Assembly (NCBI GenBank): GCA_030158125.1
Contig: JAOATL010000010.1
Span: 186,001 to 250,000, forward strand
Direction of reading: 5' to 3'
Source: Limnohabitans sp.
GTDB lineage: Bacteria > Pseudomonadota > Gammaproteobacteria > Burkholderiales > Burkholderiaceae_C
DNA: 64,000 nt
Positions 52,178-60,205 of the stretch are shown here, piece after piece. The stretch's first letter is position 1; each line of letters opens with the position of its first letter. The position numbers and the translations under genes are program-made. The notes below the pieces were generated by a model, which worked only from the letters and a program-made list of their open reading frames with translations, was not told the DNA's origin and made no database searches.

Positions 52178-52989
52178 TCGCCTTTGAATTGCGCGGGACG
52201 TTTTTCTAAAAAGGCTTTGACGCCTTCAATGTAATCGTGTGTTTGACCGAGTGCCGATTGGGCATCACGCTCTTGGTCCAGTTGCTCAGAAAGGCTGCGC
52301 GTGTGTGCGCCCATCATGAGTTTGCGCGTGGCCACCAAGGCCTTGGTGGGCATCAAGGCCAATTTGTCTGCAAGCGCCAAGGCTGCGGCCAGGGGGTCTT
52401 CGGCCACGTCCCAAATCATGCCCCACTCCTTGGCTTGCACTGCGCCCAATTTGTCGCCCGTCATGGCCAAGGCCAAAGCACGCGGCAGGCCCAAACGCTC
52501 CACCAACAACCAGCTGCTGCCAGCATCTGGAATGAGGCCAATCTTGCTAAAAGCCTGAATAAAACTGGCTTGGGGTGACGCAATGGTAATGTCGCAGGCC
52601 ATGGCCACTGACGCGCCAGCACCAGCCGCTACGCCATTGACAGCCGCAATGATGGGCATGCGCAGCGATTGAATACGGCGCGTGCTGGGGTTGAAAGCTT
52701 GGTCAATGACAGGTCCTGGGTCGGCACGCTTGACCATGTCGGGTCCGGGCGTGAAATCGAATTCAGACAAATCGGCACCTGCACAGAAACCGCGGCCAGC
52801 CCCCGTGAGCACCACGGCGCGAATCTCGGCATCCGCTTCAGCTTGGTCCAGCGCGGCCCACAAATCGTGGTGCATTTGACGCGTGAAACTGTTCAAAGCT
52901 TGCGGGCGATTGAGCGTGACCAAGGCCACGGCGCCGCGTTTTTCAAATGTCACTGTCAAAGTTGCGGCCAGGTTGTGGTCTTGGGTCAT
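52174..52989 (-). CDS. paaG: PaaG-type 1,2-epoxyphenylacetyl-CoA isomerase (crotonase)
   Basis: A 271-residue enoyl-CoA hydratase/isomerase superfamily protein: VALVTLNRPQALNSFTRQM, LTGAGRGFCAGADLSEFDF (oxyanion hole), IIAAVNGVAAGAGASVAMACD and FSKIGLIPDAGSSWLLVERLG. The last block, with Asp rather than the Glu of true hydratases, matches PaaG. It isomerises the ring epoxide to the oxepin in the phenylacetate pathway. ATG at 52989 chosen over an upstream TTG. First gene of the paaG-paaI-paaK operon; a palindromic operator lies 40 bases upstream. Confidence 0.9.
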   Translation of the reverse strand: MTQDHNLAATLTVTFEKRGAVALVTLNRPQALNSFTRQMHHDLWAALDQAEADAEIRAVVLTGAGRGFCAGADLSEFDFTPGPDMVKRADPGPVIDQAFNPSTRRIQSLRMPIIAAVNGVAAGAGASVAMACDITIASPQASFIQAFSKIGLIPDAGSSWLLVERLGLPRALALAMTGDKLGAVQAKEWGMIWDVAEDPLAAALALADKLALMPTKALVATRKLMMGAHTRSLSEQLDQERDAQSALGQTHDYIEGVKAFLEKRPAQFKGE

Positions 52990-53029
52990 GTGCAAAGCCC
53001 TGCTTGTACGCTAAAAAGAGAAATGTACC

Positions 53030-53055
53030 ATTAACCGACCGATCGGTTGGTTAAT
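53030..53055. promoter_or_regulatory. PaaR-like (TetR-type) operator between paaG and paaF
   Basis: A 26-base palindrome with a single mismatched pair (positions 53037 and 53048). Its core is CCGACCGATCGGTTGG flanked by AA and TT runs (ATTAA before, TTAAT after). TetR-type PaaR of betaproteobacteria binds AACCGACC/GGTCGGTT-like palindromes, so this fits. It sits 40 bases before paaG and 80 before the divergent paaF, covering both. The regulator gene is not in the window. Confidence 0.72.
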
Positions 53056-53135
53056 GTTTTCCCTTGATTCGCGCTCTTTTTCCATCCCGTTATAGTGAGG
53101 GCTGATGACATTGAGAACCTGACTGGAGAAACGTT

Positions 53136-53915
53136 TTGGCATACGAAAACATTGAAGTCCGCACCGAAGGCGGCAAAGTAGGCATCGTCACCCTCAATCG
53201 CCCCAAGGCTTTGAACGCCTTGAACGGCCCCTTGATGGACGAATTGGGCAGCGCTTTGAAGGCCTTTGATGCTGACGAAGCCATTGGTTGCATCATTGTG
53301 ACCGGCAGCGAAAAAGCCTTTGCTGCAGGTGCCGACATTTCGGCCATGGCCAAACACAACTTCAACAACGTTTACAAAGAAGACTTCATCACCCGCAACT
53401 GGGAAACCATTCGCAGCATTCGCAAGCCCGTCATTGCCGCCGTCAGCGGTTTTGCGTTGGGCGGTGGCTGTGAGCTGGCCATGATGTGCGACTTCATCAT
53501 TGCGGCAGAAAACGCCAAGTTTGGTCAACCCGAAATCAAATTGGGCATCATTCCTGGCGCAGGCGGCACTCAGCGTTTGCCACGCGCCATTGGCAAATCC
53601 AAAGCCATGGACTTGGTCCTCACGGGCCGCATGATGGATGCCACCGAAGCTGAGCGCTCCGGGTTGGTCAGCCGTATCGTGCCAACTGACAAGTTGATGG
53701 AAGAAACATTGGGCGCTGCCCTGCTCATTTGCAGCATGGGCCAATTGGCGGTGATGGCGGCCAAAGAAAGCGTCAATCGTGCGTTTGAAAGTGGCCTGAC
53801 CGACGGCGTGATGTTTGAGCGTCGTTTGTTCCACGCCATGTTTGCCACCGATGACCAAAAGGAAGGCATGGACGCGTTTTTGAACAAACGCACACCCAAC
53901 TTCACGCACCGCTGA
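53136..53915 (+). CDS. Enoyl-CoA hydratase (PaaF-like)
   Basis: A 259-residue crotonase with both catalytic acids: [16 protein letters not shown] (Glu in the GGGCE block) and [20 protein letters not shown]. The N-terminus [19 protein letters not shown] and [15 protein letters not shown] are classical. It hydrates 2,3-enoyl-CoA; the paa operator upstream suggests it is PaaF, acting on dehydroadipyl-CoA (inference), but it could be a general short-chain hydratase. TTG start at 53136 with GGAG seven bases ahead. Confidence 0.88.
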   Translation: MAYENIEVRTEGGKVGIVTLNRPKALNALNGPLMDELGSALKAFDADEAIGCIIVTGSEKAFAAGADISAMAKHNFNNVYKEDFITRNWETIRSIRKPVIAAVSGFALGGGCELAMMCDFIIAAENAKFGQPEIKLGIIPGAGGTQRLPRAIGKSKAMDLVLTGRMMDATEAERSGLVSRIVPTDKLMEETLGAALLICSMGQLAVMAAKESVNRAFESGLTDGVMFERRLFHAMFATDDQKEGMDAFLNKRTPNFTHR

Positions 53916-53927
53916 TCAGCGCCCGTT

Positions 53928-55256
53928 TTGCAACACGCACTCACCACTGCGCCCATCGTTTCCACGATTTGGCGCTTAGCGTTGCCCAACGGTTTGGCCA
54001 TGACAGCCAGCGCCTTGGTCAGCATTGCCGAGACTTGGTATGTGGGCCAATTGGGCATCTTGCCCTTGGCCGGCATGGCCTTGGTTTTTCCATTGGTCAT
54101 GCTGCAGCAAATGTTGTCGGCGGGCTCTGTGGGTGGGGGTATTTCATCGGCCATCAGCCGCGCCATGGGCGCCAACAACCCTGACAAAGCCAATGCGTTG
54201 GTGTTGCATGCCAGCCTCATTGGTCTGGGCATTGGTGTGTTTTTCACATTGCTTTTTGCGCTGTTCAGCCCGTTGATATTTGCAGCATTGGGCGGCCAAG
54301 GCGAAGCGCTTGCGCACTGCTTGGCCTATGCACACATTGCATTTGCCGGTGCCATCAGCATTTGGCTGACCAATGCCTTTGCGTCCGTCATTCGCGGCTC
54401 GGGCAACATGCGAACGCCTTCTCAAGTTTTACTGTTCACTTCGCTGGCACAGGTTATTTTGAGTGGCGTTTTAGGCTTGGGCTTTGGGCCCATTCCCAGC
54501 TTTGGCATGGCCGGTGTTGCCACGGGTTCGTTGGTGGCGTTTACCGCCAGCGCACTTTATTTGTTCTGGTACCTGCGTTCGGGCCACAGCACTTTGCGCT
54601 TGAACTTCAACAGCCCATTGTCCAAAGAATTGTTTGTCGACATTCTCAAAGTGGGTGGCATGTCCAGCCTGTCTTCCTTGCAAACCGTGGCCACCATTTT
54701 GGTGGTCACACGATTGATTGCCGACTTTGGACCCGAGGCCTTGGCCGGCTATGGCATTGGCACGCGCCTGGAATTTTTGTTGGTACCCATCACCTTTTCG
54801 TTTGGCGTGGCGTGCTTGCCCATGGTGGGCATGGCGCTGGGCGCCAAGATGGTCAGCCGCGCCAAGCAAATCGCATGGTCTGGTGCATTGATGGCCGCCG
54901 CCTTGGTGGGCTGCATTGGTTTTGTAGTGAGGGTGTGGCCAGGTCTGTGGGCCAATTTATTCAGCAACAACCCGATGGTATTGGCCAGCGCCAGCCAATA
55001 TTTCGAATGGGTGGGGCCATGCTACGGCTTCTTTGCGTTGGGCTTGTGCTTGTATTTTGCGTCCCAAGGGGCCGGCAAGTTGTGGGGCCCAGTTCTGGCT
55101 GGCACCTTGCGCTTGGGATTGGTGGCTGCTGGTGGCTGGTGGCTCACGCAGCACAACGGCACCGCAGAACAAATGTTCATGCTGATTGCTTTGGGCATGG
55201 TGAGCTATGGTGGCCTCACCGCTTTGTCAGTTTGGAAAACCAGCTGGGCGCGATAA
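53928..55256 (+). CDS. MATE family multidrug/sodium efflux transporter
   Basis: A 442-residue protein with about twelve hydrophobic segments in two halves. WRLALPNGLAMTASALVSIAE opens the first bundle, AFASVIRGSGNMRTPSQVLL is a typical MATE loop, and VGGMSSLSSLQTVATILVV opens the second half. MATE pumps exchange cationic drugs for sodium or protons. It starts with TTG 12 bases behind the enoyl-CoA hydratase, so it may be co-transcribed, although the functions are unrelated. Substrate unknown. Confidence 0.9.
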   Translation: MQHALTTAPIVSTIWRLALPNGLAMTASALVSIAETWYVGQLGILPLAGMALVFPLVMLQQMLSAGSVGGGISSAISRAMGANNPDKANALVLHASLIGLGIGVFFTLLFALFSPLIFAALGGQGEALAHCLAYAHIAFAGAISIWLTNAFASVIRGSGNMRTPSQVLLFTSLAQVILSGVLGLGFGPIPSFGMAGVATGSLVAFTASALYLFWYLRSGHSTLRLNFNSPLSKELFVDILKVGGMSSLSSLQTVATILVVTRLIADFGPEALAGYGIGTRLEFLLVPITFSFGVACLPMVGMALGAKMVSRAKQIAWSGALMAAALVGCIGFVVRVWPGLWANLFSNNPMVLASASQYFEWVGPCYGFFALGLCLYFASQGAGKLWGPVLAGTLRLGLVAAGGWWLTQHNGTAEQMFMLIALGMVSYGGLTALSVWKTSWAR

Positions 55257-55288
55257 CAAGTCTGGGCAACCACATTGGGGTACACGGT

Positions 55289-55318
55289 AGCCGGCCCCCA
55301 CTGTAGTGGGCCTAAGCT
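55289..55318. terminator. GC-rich hairpin between MATE and asparaginase genes
   Basis: AGC-GGCC-CC-CACT, GT loop, then AGTG-GGCC-taa-GCT: an interrupted stem of 8 central pairs with a two-base bulge plus outer AGC/GCT pairing. It lies between convergent genes and includes the asparaginase stop, suiting a two-way terminator, though no strong T-run is seen. Confidence 0.45.
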
Positions 55319-56319
55319 GTTTGTATTTTGAAAATACTGCGGCGTTCGCCCACTTCCAAGCCCTTGATGTTCTTCAAGGATTGCGCGCGCCAAGGCTTGA
55401 GCGCTTCACGCTGCACAGCGTCTAGCCATCCCAGTTGGTCCAAGGCTTCAATGGTGGCGGCAAACAAAGCAGGCTTGTTGCCATCGGCAATTTTCAGGGC
55501 CAGGGCTTGACCGCGAGAACGGCTGCCAATGACCTGCACACCATCGGCCCCCACCTTGGTAACCCAGTCGCCACGGCCCACACGCATCAGGTCGGCGTCG
55601 CTGCGGCCCGTGCCCGACACCAACTCGGGGTGCGCGGTCATGGCTTCGCCCAGCAACTTCAGGCTGGCGCCATACACATCGTCTGATTCGGGCCTGGCCA
55701 AGCGTGCATAACTGCGGGCCAAATTTGACAAGGGCACGGCAAAGTTAGGCGCAGAACATCCGTCAACACCCCACCCCATGTCTTCTGAGGCCACCCCCGT
55801 GACATCGGCCACGGCTTTGCGAACTTGCTGCTGCAAAGGATGATCGAGCTCGGTGTAGCTTTCTTTGGGGACACCCTGCAATGAGCAGTAAGCCAAGAAG
55901 CCACTGTGTTTGCCACTGCAATTGTGATGACGCTCGTCCACCACAAAGCCATCGGGCAAAGGCTTGTCGTTGAACGTAAACCGGTAAGGCACATGACAGC
56001 CACAGCGCAGCTGTTGATAGGTGTTGCCGCTTTTCTTCAAGATAGAGGACACCTGCTCGAGGTGCATGTCCTCGCCATTGTGGCTGGCACACATCAGCGC
56101 CAATTCTTTGGACGTCAAACCCAGTTGCTGCGCACCGTCACTTTGAATCAGGGGCAGTGCTTGAAGCGCTTTCAAGGTAGAGCGGGTGAAGCAAAGCCAG
56201 TGGGGATTGCCCACTTGAGCAAGCACGCGCCCCTGTGTGTCGGTCACAGCCAAAGCCCCCATGTGCAGACATTCAGAAATGCCATTGCGGGTGAGCTCAA
56301 TCATGGGAGAGAAATTCAT
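55312..56319 (-). CDS. L-asparaginase II family (PF06089-type) amidohydrolase
   Basis: A 335-residue protein starting MNFSPMIELTRNGISECLHMG, with CFTRSTLKALQALPL, HNGEDMHLEQVSSILKKSG, HHNCSGKHSGFLAYC and CSAPNFAVPLSNLARSYA. These match the rhizobial-type asparaginase family, a serine/lysine class unrelated to E. coli AnsB. It deaminates asparagine to aspartate. No signal peptide, so cytoplasmic. The ATG at 56319 was chosen over one 30 bases upstream. Confidence 0.9.
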   Translation of the reverse strand: MNFSPMIELTRNGISECLHMGALAVTDTQGRVLAQVGNPHWLCFTRSTLKALQALPLIQSDGAQQLGLTSKELALMCASHNGEDMHLEQVSSILKKSGNTYQQLRCGCHVPYRFTFNDKPLPDGFVVDERHHNCSGKHSGFLAYCSLQGVPKESYTELDHPLQQQVRKAVADVTGVASEDMGWGVDGCSAPNFAVPLSNLARSYARLARPESDDVYGASLKLLGEAMTAHPELVSGTGRSDADLMRVGRGDWVTKVGADGVQVIGSRSRGQALALKIADGNKPALFAATIEALDQLGWLDAVQREALKPWRAQSLKNIKGLEVGERRSIFKIQTA

Positions 56320-56333
56320 AAAGCCTCTTCTGT

Positions 56334-56456
56334 TTAATCTTTGACACAACGAAAACCGATGTACCCCACACGCGTGTCTTTGGGTTTGGTGGCCACATCC
56401 GACGCATTTTGGTGGTCTGCGTCACACCACCACGAGGCCCTGCGCCAAAACATCAT
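56334..56456 (-). pseudogene. Remnant: C-terminal end of a formylglycine-generating-enzyme-like (SUMF1) protein
   Basis: A 40-codon frame, MMFWRRASWWCDADHQ to the C-terminus GYIGFRCVKD. The ending IGFRCV and the upstream SWWC block are the last piece of FGE-sulfatase-type domains, which normally run over 200 residues. The frame is closed upstream except through the overlapping lipoprotein stop (ATGATG arrangement), so most of the domain is missing. It could still be translated by coupling as a short peptide. I treat it as a remnant; the identification rests on a short stretch. Confidence 0.5.
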
Positions 56457-56704
56457 TTCTTCAGCGCATCACGCGCTTTGTCGTAGCGGTCATAGGAAGG
56501 CAATGCGGCAGGCGTTTGGGTCGTTCCGGTTGTTTTGGTTTTGTCAGCACCTCTCAGCCCTTCGTAAACCGATTCGTTGGACAGATAAGCACATGCCTGC
56601 AATAAAGCCACGCCACACACAACAAGCACGGCCTTTGCCATGCAACGCGTTCTTTGAAACATGCGTTGCGACAAGGGTGAGCGGACGTGGAAAAATTGAT
56701 TCAT
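56453..56704 (-). CDS. Small predicted lipoprotein
   Basis: An 83-residue protein not recognised. The stretch CMAKAVLVVCGVALLQACAY ends in a lipobox (LLQAC), pointing to an outer or inner membrane lipoprotein of about 45 mature residues rich in Thr, Lys and Asp (KTKTTGTTQTP, YDRYDKARDALKK). The ATG at 56704 has a GAGGT site eight bases upstream, though it makes an unusually long n-region of 21 residues; the ATG at 56641 would give a normal signal. Its stop overlaps the ATG of the SUMF1-like fragment. Confidence 0.6.
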   Translation of the reverse strand: MNQFFHVRSPLSQRMFQRTRCMAKAVLVVCGVALLQACAYLSNESVYEGLRGADKTKTTGTTQTPAALPSYDRYDKARDALKK

Positions 56705-56819
56705 GTCAAAAGTACCTCGATGAATTGGGCCTGTTCAATGAATGGCTTGTAAAGTTTCACCGAATTTAACCCATCTGACTAGAATGCTCAGAAACAATTG
56801 ACAGATGCAAGGTACAACA

Positions 56820-57332
56820 TTGGCACGCAAACCCCTGGTCACGGCCCCCGAACTAGAGGCGCTACTGTCAAAGCCAACAGCAGACACGATCAGTGTTGAT
56901 CCGTACTTTCCTTTACGGCTGGCCATTCTCACCTTCTTTTCTGCCGTCTGGTTTTTGCGACTCACCCTGTTCACCCACGATGTGGCCAACGATTTGTTTT
57001 CAAACCCCGACGTGCGAAATTACATGATGCCAGCCCTTTATTTCAGGGCATGGATTCTCTTTGTGTTCATGGCGGTAGGCGTTTGGTCTTATACAAACAG
57101 CAAGTACCCGGCCATTCTGTTTGGACTGATGTTTGTCGCCAGCCTGTTCAACCTGATCTTCGACATTAGCATTTTGTACTTGGAAAAACTGGCCCACCAA
57201 GACGCACGCATCACCTTTGTCATCATTGGCCGTCTTCTGGTCTCCTACGTCCTCTTTATTTCCATGCGACGGGCGCACCGTATTCCCGTAGGCCTAGACA
57301 AGTGGAATGTTTTTTTACCCTTCAAGAAGTAA
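56820..57332 (+). CDS. Four-helix membrane protein, paralog 1 of 3
   Basis: Not recognised. A 170-residue protein with four predicted membrane helices, an N-terminal cytoplasmic-looking tail (LVTAPELEALLSKP) and a conserved end, DKWNVFLPFKK. It is homologous over its whole length to the genes at 58308 and 59631, sharing YFPLRL, WFLRLTLFT, YFRAW, FDISI and SMRRAHRIP. The TTG at 56820, with AAGG eight bases upstream, aligns with the starts of the other two better than the ATG at 56805. No metal or catalytic motif is visible apart from conserved charged residues near helix ends. The family name is unknown. Confidence 0.8.
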   Translation: MARKPLVTAPELEALLSKPTADTISVDPYFPLRLAILTFFSAVWFLRLTLFTHDVANDLFSNPDVRNYMMPALYFRAWILFVFMAVGVWSYTNSKYPAILFGLMFVASLFNLIFDISILYLEKLAHQDARITFVIIGRLLVSYVLFISMRRAHRIPVGLDKWNVFLPFKK

Positions 57333-57380
57333 ACCTTTCCACGCGTTCAGACGTTGAACACCTGTCCTCTGGAGCACAGC

Positions 57381-57710
57381 ATGAAAAAAATACTCGCCCT
57401 TGTCCTCATGACCCTCAGCTTGTCGGCCATGGCCCAACCACCGGCGCACCGTCATGGCCACCCACACGGCCATTCCCAAGGTCAATGGGTGCGTGGCTAT
57501 GGCAGTGGTTGGAGCTGGGGTATTCCTGCAGTCATTGGCGGCTTGTTGGTCTACGAGGCCGTCAAACAGCCGGTTTACGTGCCACAGGCTTCTGTCATTG
57601 TGCAGCAGCAGCCGGTCTACATGCCACCTGTCAACCCGACGTGCACACCTTGGACCGAAGTGCAAAGCTCGGATGGCACCACCACTCGCACGCGTACTTG
57701 CACGCAGTGA
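57381..57710 (+). CDS. Exported His/Gly-rich small protein
   Basis: A 109-residue protein with a clear signal peptide (MKKILALVLMTLSLSAMAQ), then PPAHRHGHPHGHSQGQW, a His-rich patch that could bind metal, one hydrophobic Gly/Ile segment (WGIPAVIGGLLVYEAV) and a Pro/Val/Gln-rich region with two Cys at the C-terminus (NPTCTPWTEV, RTRTCTQ). It resembles the small exported proteins with a central YXX/Gly helix seen in many proteobacteria, but I cannot name it. It sits between paralog 1 and a VOC gene, starting 48 bases after paralog 1. Confidence 0.72.
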   Translation: MKKILALVLMTLSLSAMAQPPAHRHGHPHGHSQGQWVRGYGSGWSWGIPAVIGGLLVYEAVKQPVYVPQASVIVQQQPVYMPPVNPTCTPWTEVQSSDGTTTRTRTCTQ

Positions 57711-57730
57711 GTTGAATTCATTGCGCCAGA

Positions 57731-58138
57731 TTAAGCGGCTGGATCAAGCTGCTTGAATTGAACAATGTTGCCCTCAGGGTCCCAGCCGTCCAGCACAATC
57801 ATGCCGCGAAAGCGCCAAGCTTGTTTCAAAGGTTTTAAGTGGCCACCCGTTTGCTTCACGGCTGCTCGCACACGCTCTAAGTCATCCACCACAAACGTGG
57901 GCTTCATGGCGCATTCATCTCTGGGCACAGGGGGGGATTCAATGTCAATGCTGGCAGCATAGGCCTTAGAAATTGCATGCACCACCAGCTCATAGCTCGC
58001 GTTCACCAGCAGATCGTGTGTTGGCTCAGACTCTTGTACTTTTAAACCCAAGGTTTGCTGATAAAAAGTAGAAACAACTTTCTTGGACTTGGCAAAAACA
58101 ACCAGGCCTTGGCTTGCAGAATGTAGTGAATTGGGCAT
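57731..58138 (-). CDS. VOC (glyoxalase/bleomycin resistance) family protein
   Basis: A 135-residue protein with one vicinal-oxygen-chelate domain: LVVFAKSKKVVSTFYQQTLGL, ELVVHAISKAYAAS, and the C-terminal RGMIVLDGWDPEGNIVQFKQ. The metal-binding His/Glu set is partial, so its chemistry is uncertain; VOC proteins range from lyases to antibiotic-binding proteins. ATG at 58138 chosen, with a second candidate at 58153. Convergent with the His-rich gene and divergent from paralog 2. Confidence 0.8.
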   Translation of the reverse strand: MPNSLHSASQGLVVFAKSKKVVSTFYQQTLGLKVQESEPTHDLLVNASYELVVHAISKAYAASIDIESPPVPRDECAMKPTFVVDDLERVRAAVKQTGGHLKPLKQAWRFRGMIVLDGWDPEGNIVQFKQLDPAA

Positions 58139-58307
58139 GGGACTTGTCGGCAAACTGTGATGTCAATTGAAGCCGCCATCATTGCTTGTGTCAGGCCATT
58201 TTTTTGGCATTCGACTTAGGTAAATACCCTCGGGCGTATTAAAAATGAGGTCGCATTTGTTTAAAATTCGTATCAACACACATTGTTGAAACTTGAAGGA
58301 ATGCAGT

Positions 58308-58823
58308 TTGTCCCTCAAACCCGTTGTCACCGCCTCTGAATTAGATGCCCTGTTGGCCAAGCCCAATCCAGGTGGCGTCAAAATTGACGCCTACTTCCCC
58401 CTGCGCTTGTGGATCGTGGTAGTCGTCTCTGGCTTGTGGTTCATCCGCCTCACCGTCTTTACCAACGAGGCTGCCACAGAGCTGTTCACTAACCCCGCTG
58501 TACGGGACTACATGACACCCGCGCTGTATTTCAGGGCTTGGGTGCTGTTTGCCTTCATCGCAGCTGGCATTTGGTCCTATGTCCACTCCAAGTACCACGC
58601 GATCACTTTTGGTCTCTTGTTAATGGCCAGTGTGTTCAATTTGGTCTTTGACCTCAGCATTTTTTACGCTGAACGCTTAACCGTGCAAGACCCCAAAACC
58701 ACGATGTTCATTTTGGTCCGGGTTATTTTGTCCTATATGTTGTATGTTTCCATGCGCAATTCGTACCGCATTCCCAAGGGACGCGACAAATGGAACATCT
58801 TTCTCCCATTCAAAAAACGCTAA
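58308..58823 (+). CDS. Four-helix membrane protein, paralog 2 of 3
   Basis: Homolog of the genes at 56820 and 59631 (171 residues). Shared blocks include SLKPVVTASELDALLAKP, DAYFPLRL, WFIRLTVFT, YFRAWVLF, NLVFDLSIFYAERL, VSMRNSYRIPKGRDKWN and LPFKK. Start is the TTG at 58308, seven bases after GAAGGA, matching the MTLKPVLTA start of paralog 3. Its 3' end is followed after 16 bases by the modA gene. Confidence 0.82.
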   Translation: MSLKPVVTASELDALLAKPNPGGVKIDAYFPLRLWIVVVVSGLWFIRLTVFTNEAATELFTNPAVRDYMTPALYFRAWVLFAFIAAGIWSYVHSKYHAITFGLLLMASVFNLVFDLSIFYAERLTVQDPKTTMFILVRVILSYMLYVSMRNSYRIPKGRDKWNIFLPFKKR

Positions 58824-58839
58824 CGCGCAAGGTCACGGC

Positions 58840-59595
58840 ATGAGATCCAAATTCATTTCGTGGCCGGCTGTTTTGGGGGGCCTTTTCTTACCACTGGTGG
58901 CCACCGCGGCGGAAGTGCTGGTGGCCGTGGCCGCCAACTTTGCAGCACCGATGCAAAAAATTGTGCCCTTGTTTGAACAAGACACGGGACACAAAGCTGT
59001 TCTTTCTTTGGGCGCTACTGGCAGTTTTTACGCACAGATCCGAAACGGTGGGCCATTTCAAATTTTGCTGGCGGCCGACGATGAAACGCCCATCAAGCTC
59101 GAGCAAGAGGGTTGGGGCATCCAGGGATCTCGCTTTACATACGCCACAGGCAAGTTGGTTCTGTGGAGCAAACAAGCCAACTGGGTTGACGACAAAGGAC
59201 TGGTCCTTCAAACCGGTGCCTACAAACGCCTGGCCATTGCCAACCCCAAACTGGCACCTTATGGCGCAGCTGCCCTTGAAACCCTTGTACAACTGGGCCT
59301 GCTGCAATCGGTTCAGGGCAAACTTGTTCAGGGCGACAACATTGCACAGACCTATCAATTTGTCCTGACTGAAAATGCGCAACTCGGATTTGTGGCGCTG
59401 TCGCAAGTGTACGCAGAGGGCAAGATCAAACAAGGTTCAGCCTGGACCGTGCCGTCCAATTTGCACAAACCACTGCAACAAGATGCCTTGTTGCTCAACG
59501 CTGGTAAAAACAATGCAGCCGCTTTGGCCCTGCTCAATTACCTCAAGGGCGAGAAAGCCAAAGCCATCATTCGCTCGTTTGGTTATTCTGTCTAG
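58840..59595 (+). CDS. modA: Molybdate ABC transporter periplasmic binding protein (ModA-like)
   Basis: A 251-residue exported protein: signal peptide (residues 1-22, ending TAAEV), then VLVAVAANFAAPMQKIVPLF, LSLGATGSFYAQIRNGGPFQ, and QILLAADDETP, the oxyanion-binding blocks of ModA, followed by YATGKLVLWSK. It would bind molybdate or tungstate. No modB or modC lies next to it, so it is orphaned between two membrane-protein paralogs. It might have been recruited with them, or the transporter lies elsewhere. Confidence 0.88.
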   Translation: MRSKFISWPAVLGGLFLPLVATAAEVLVAVAANFAAPMQKIVPLFEQDTGHKAVLSLGATGSFYAQIRNGGPFQILLAADDETPIKLEQEGWGIQGSRFTYATGKLVLWSKQANWVDDKGLVLQTGAYKRLAIANPKLAPYGAAALETLVQLGLLQSVQGKLVQGDNIAQTYQFVLTENAQLGFVALSQVYAEGKIKQGSAWTVPSNLHKPLQQDALLLNAGKNNAAALALLNYLKGEKAKAIIRSFGYSV

Positions 59596-59630
59596 AATGT
59601 CGTAGCCACTTCACACCAAAGAACAACCCA

Positions 59631-60164
59631 ATGACGCTGAAACCTGTCCTCACCGCACACGAATTGGATGCCTTGCTCGCCAAGCCCATCAGTTCAGAGA
59701 TCACGCCAGACACCTACTTCCCCATTCGGCTGTTCATCATTTTGGTCTTGTCTGTCATTTGGTTTGTCCGCATGACCGTGTTCACCCAGGAAATGGCGGC
59801 CGAGTTGTTTGCAGACCCCGTCTTGCGCAACTTCATCACGCCAGCCTTGTACTTTCGTGCTTGGGTGTTGTTCACATTTGTGGCCGTTGGTGCTTGGTGC
59901 TATCACAACGCCAAATACCCCGCCCTGGCTTTTGGCCTTTTGTTTGTCGGCAGTTTGTTCAACATGATGTTTGACATCACCATCTTCTACTCCGAACGCA
60001 TTGCCCAACAAGATCCTTTGACGACTTTGTTCATGATGGGGCGCTTGTCGCTGACCTACATTTTGTTCGTCTCGATGCGCAATGCCCACCGCATTCCCAA
60101 AGGTAGCGACAAGTGGAATGTGTTGTTGCCATTTAAAAAACCGCAAGCGCTGACAAGTCATTAA
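59631..60164 (+). CDS. Four-helix membrane protein, paralog 3 of 3
   Basis: A 177-residue homolog of the genes at 56820 and 58308, sharing TLKPVLTAHELDALLAKP, TYFPIRL, WFVRMTVFT, ITPALYFRAWVLF, FDITIFYSERI, VSMRNAHRIPKGSDKWN and LPFKK, plus a short tail (PQALTSH) after the common end. By eye more than half the positions match paralog 2, with fewer in the DNA, so these are old duplicates. Starts 35 bases after modA. Function unknown. Confidence 0.82.
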   Translation: MTLKPVLTAHELDALLAKPISSEITPDTYFPIRLFIILVLSVIWFVRMTVFTQEMAAELFADPVLRNFITPALYFRAWVLFTFVAVGAWCYHNAKYPALAFGLLFVGSLFNMMFDITIFYSERIAQQDPLTTLFMMGRLSLTYILFVSMRNAHRIPKGSDKWNVLLPFKKPQALTSH

Positions 60165-60205
60165 GCTGCAAGACATACGCCACAAGCTTGGCTATGGAGA
60201 CTTGA

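Noticed and set aside
53031..53909. A 292-codon frame antisense to the enoyl-CoA hydratase
   Set aside because: Shadow frame overlapping the paa operator and the true hydratase gene.
56334..56456. Linking the SUMF1-like fragment with maturation of the sulfatase at 644-2326
   Set aside because: The fragment is only the last 40 residues of the domain and lies about 54 kb away, so it cannot be a working maturation enzyme.
45423..59595. A molybdenum regulon formed by the MocA-like gene and ModA
   Set aside because: They are 12 kb apart with unrelated genes between and no molybdoenzyme in the window.
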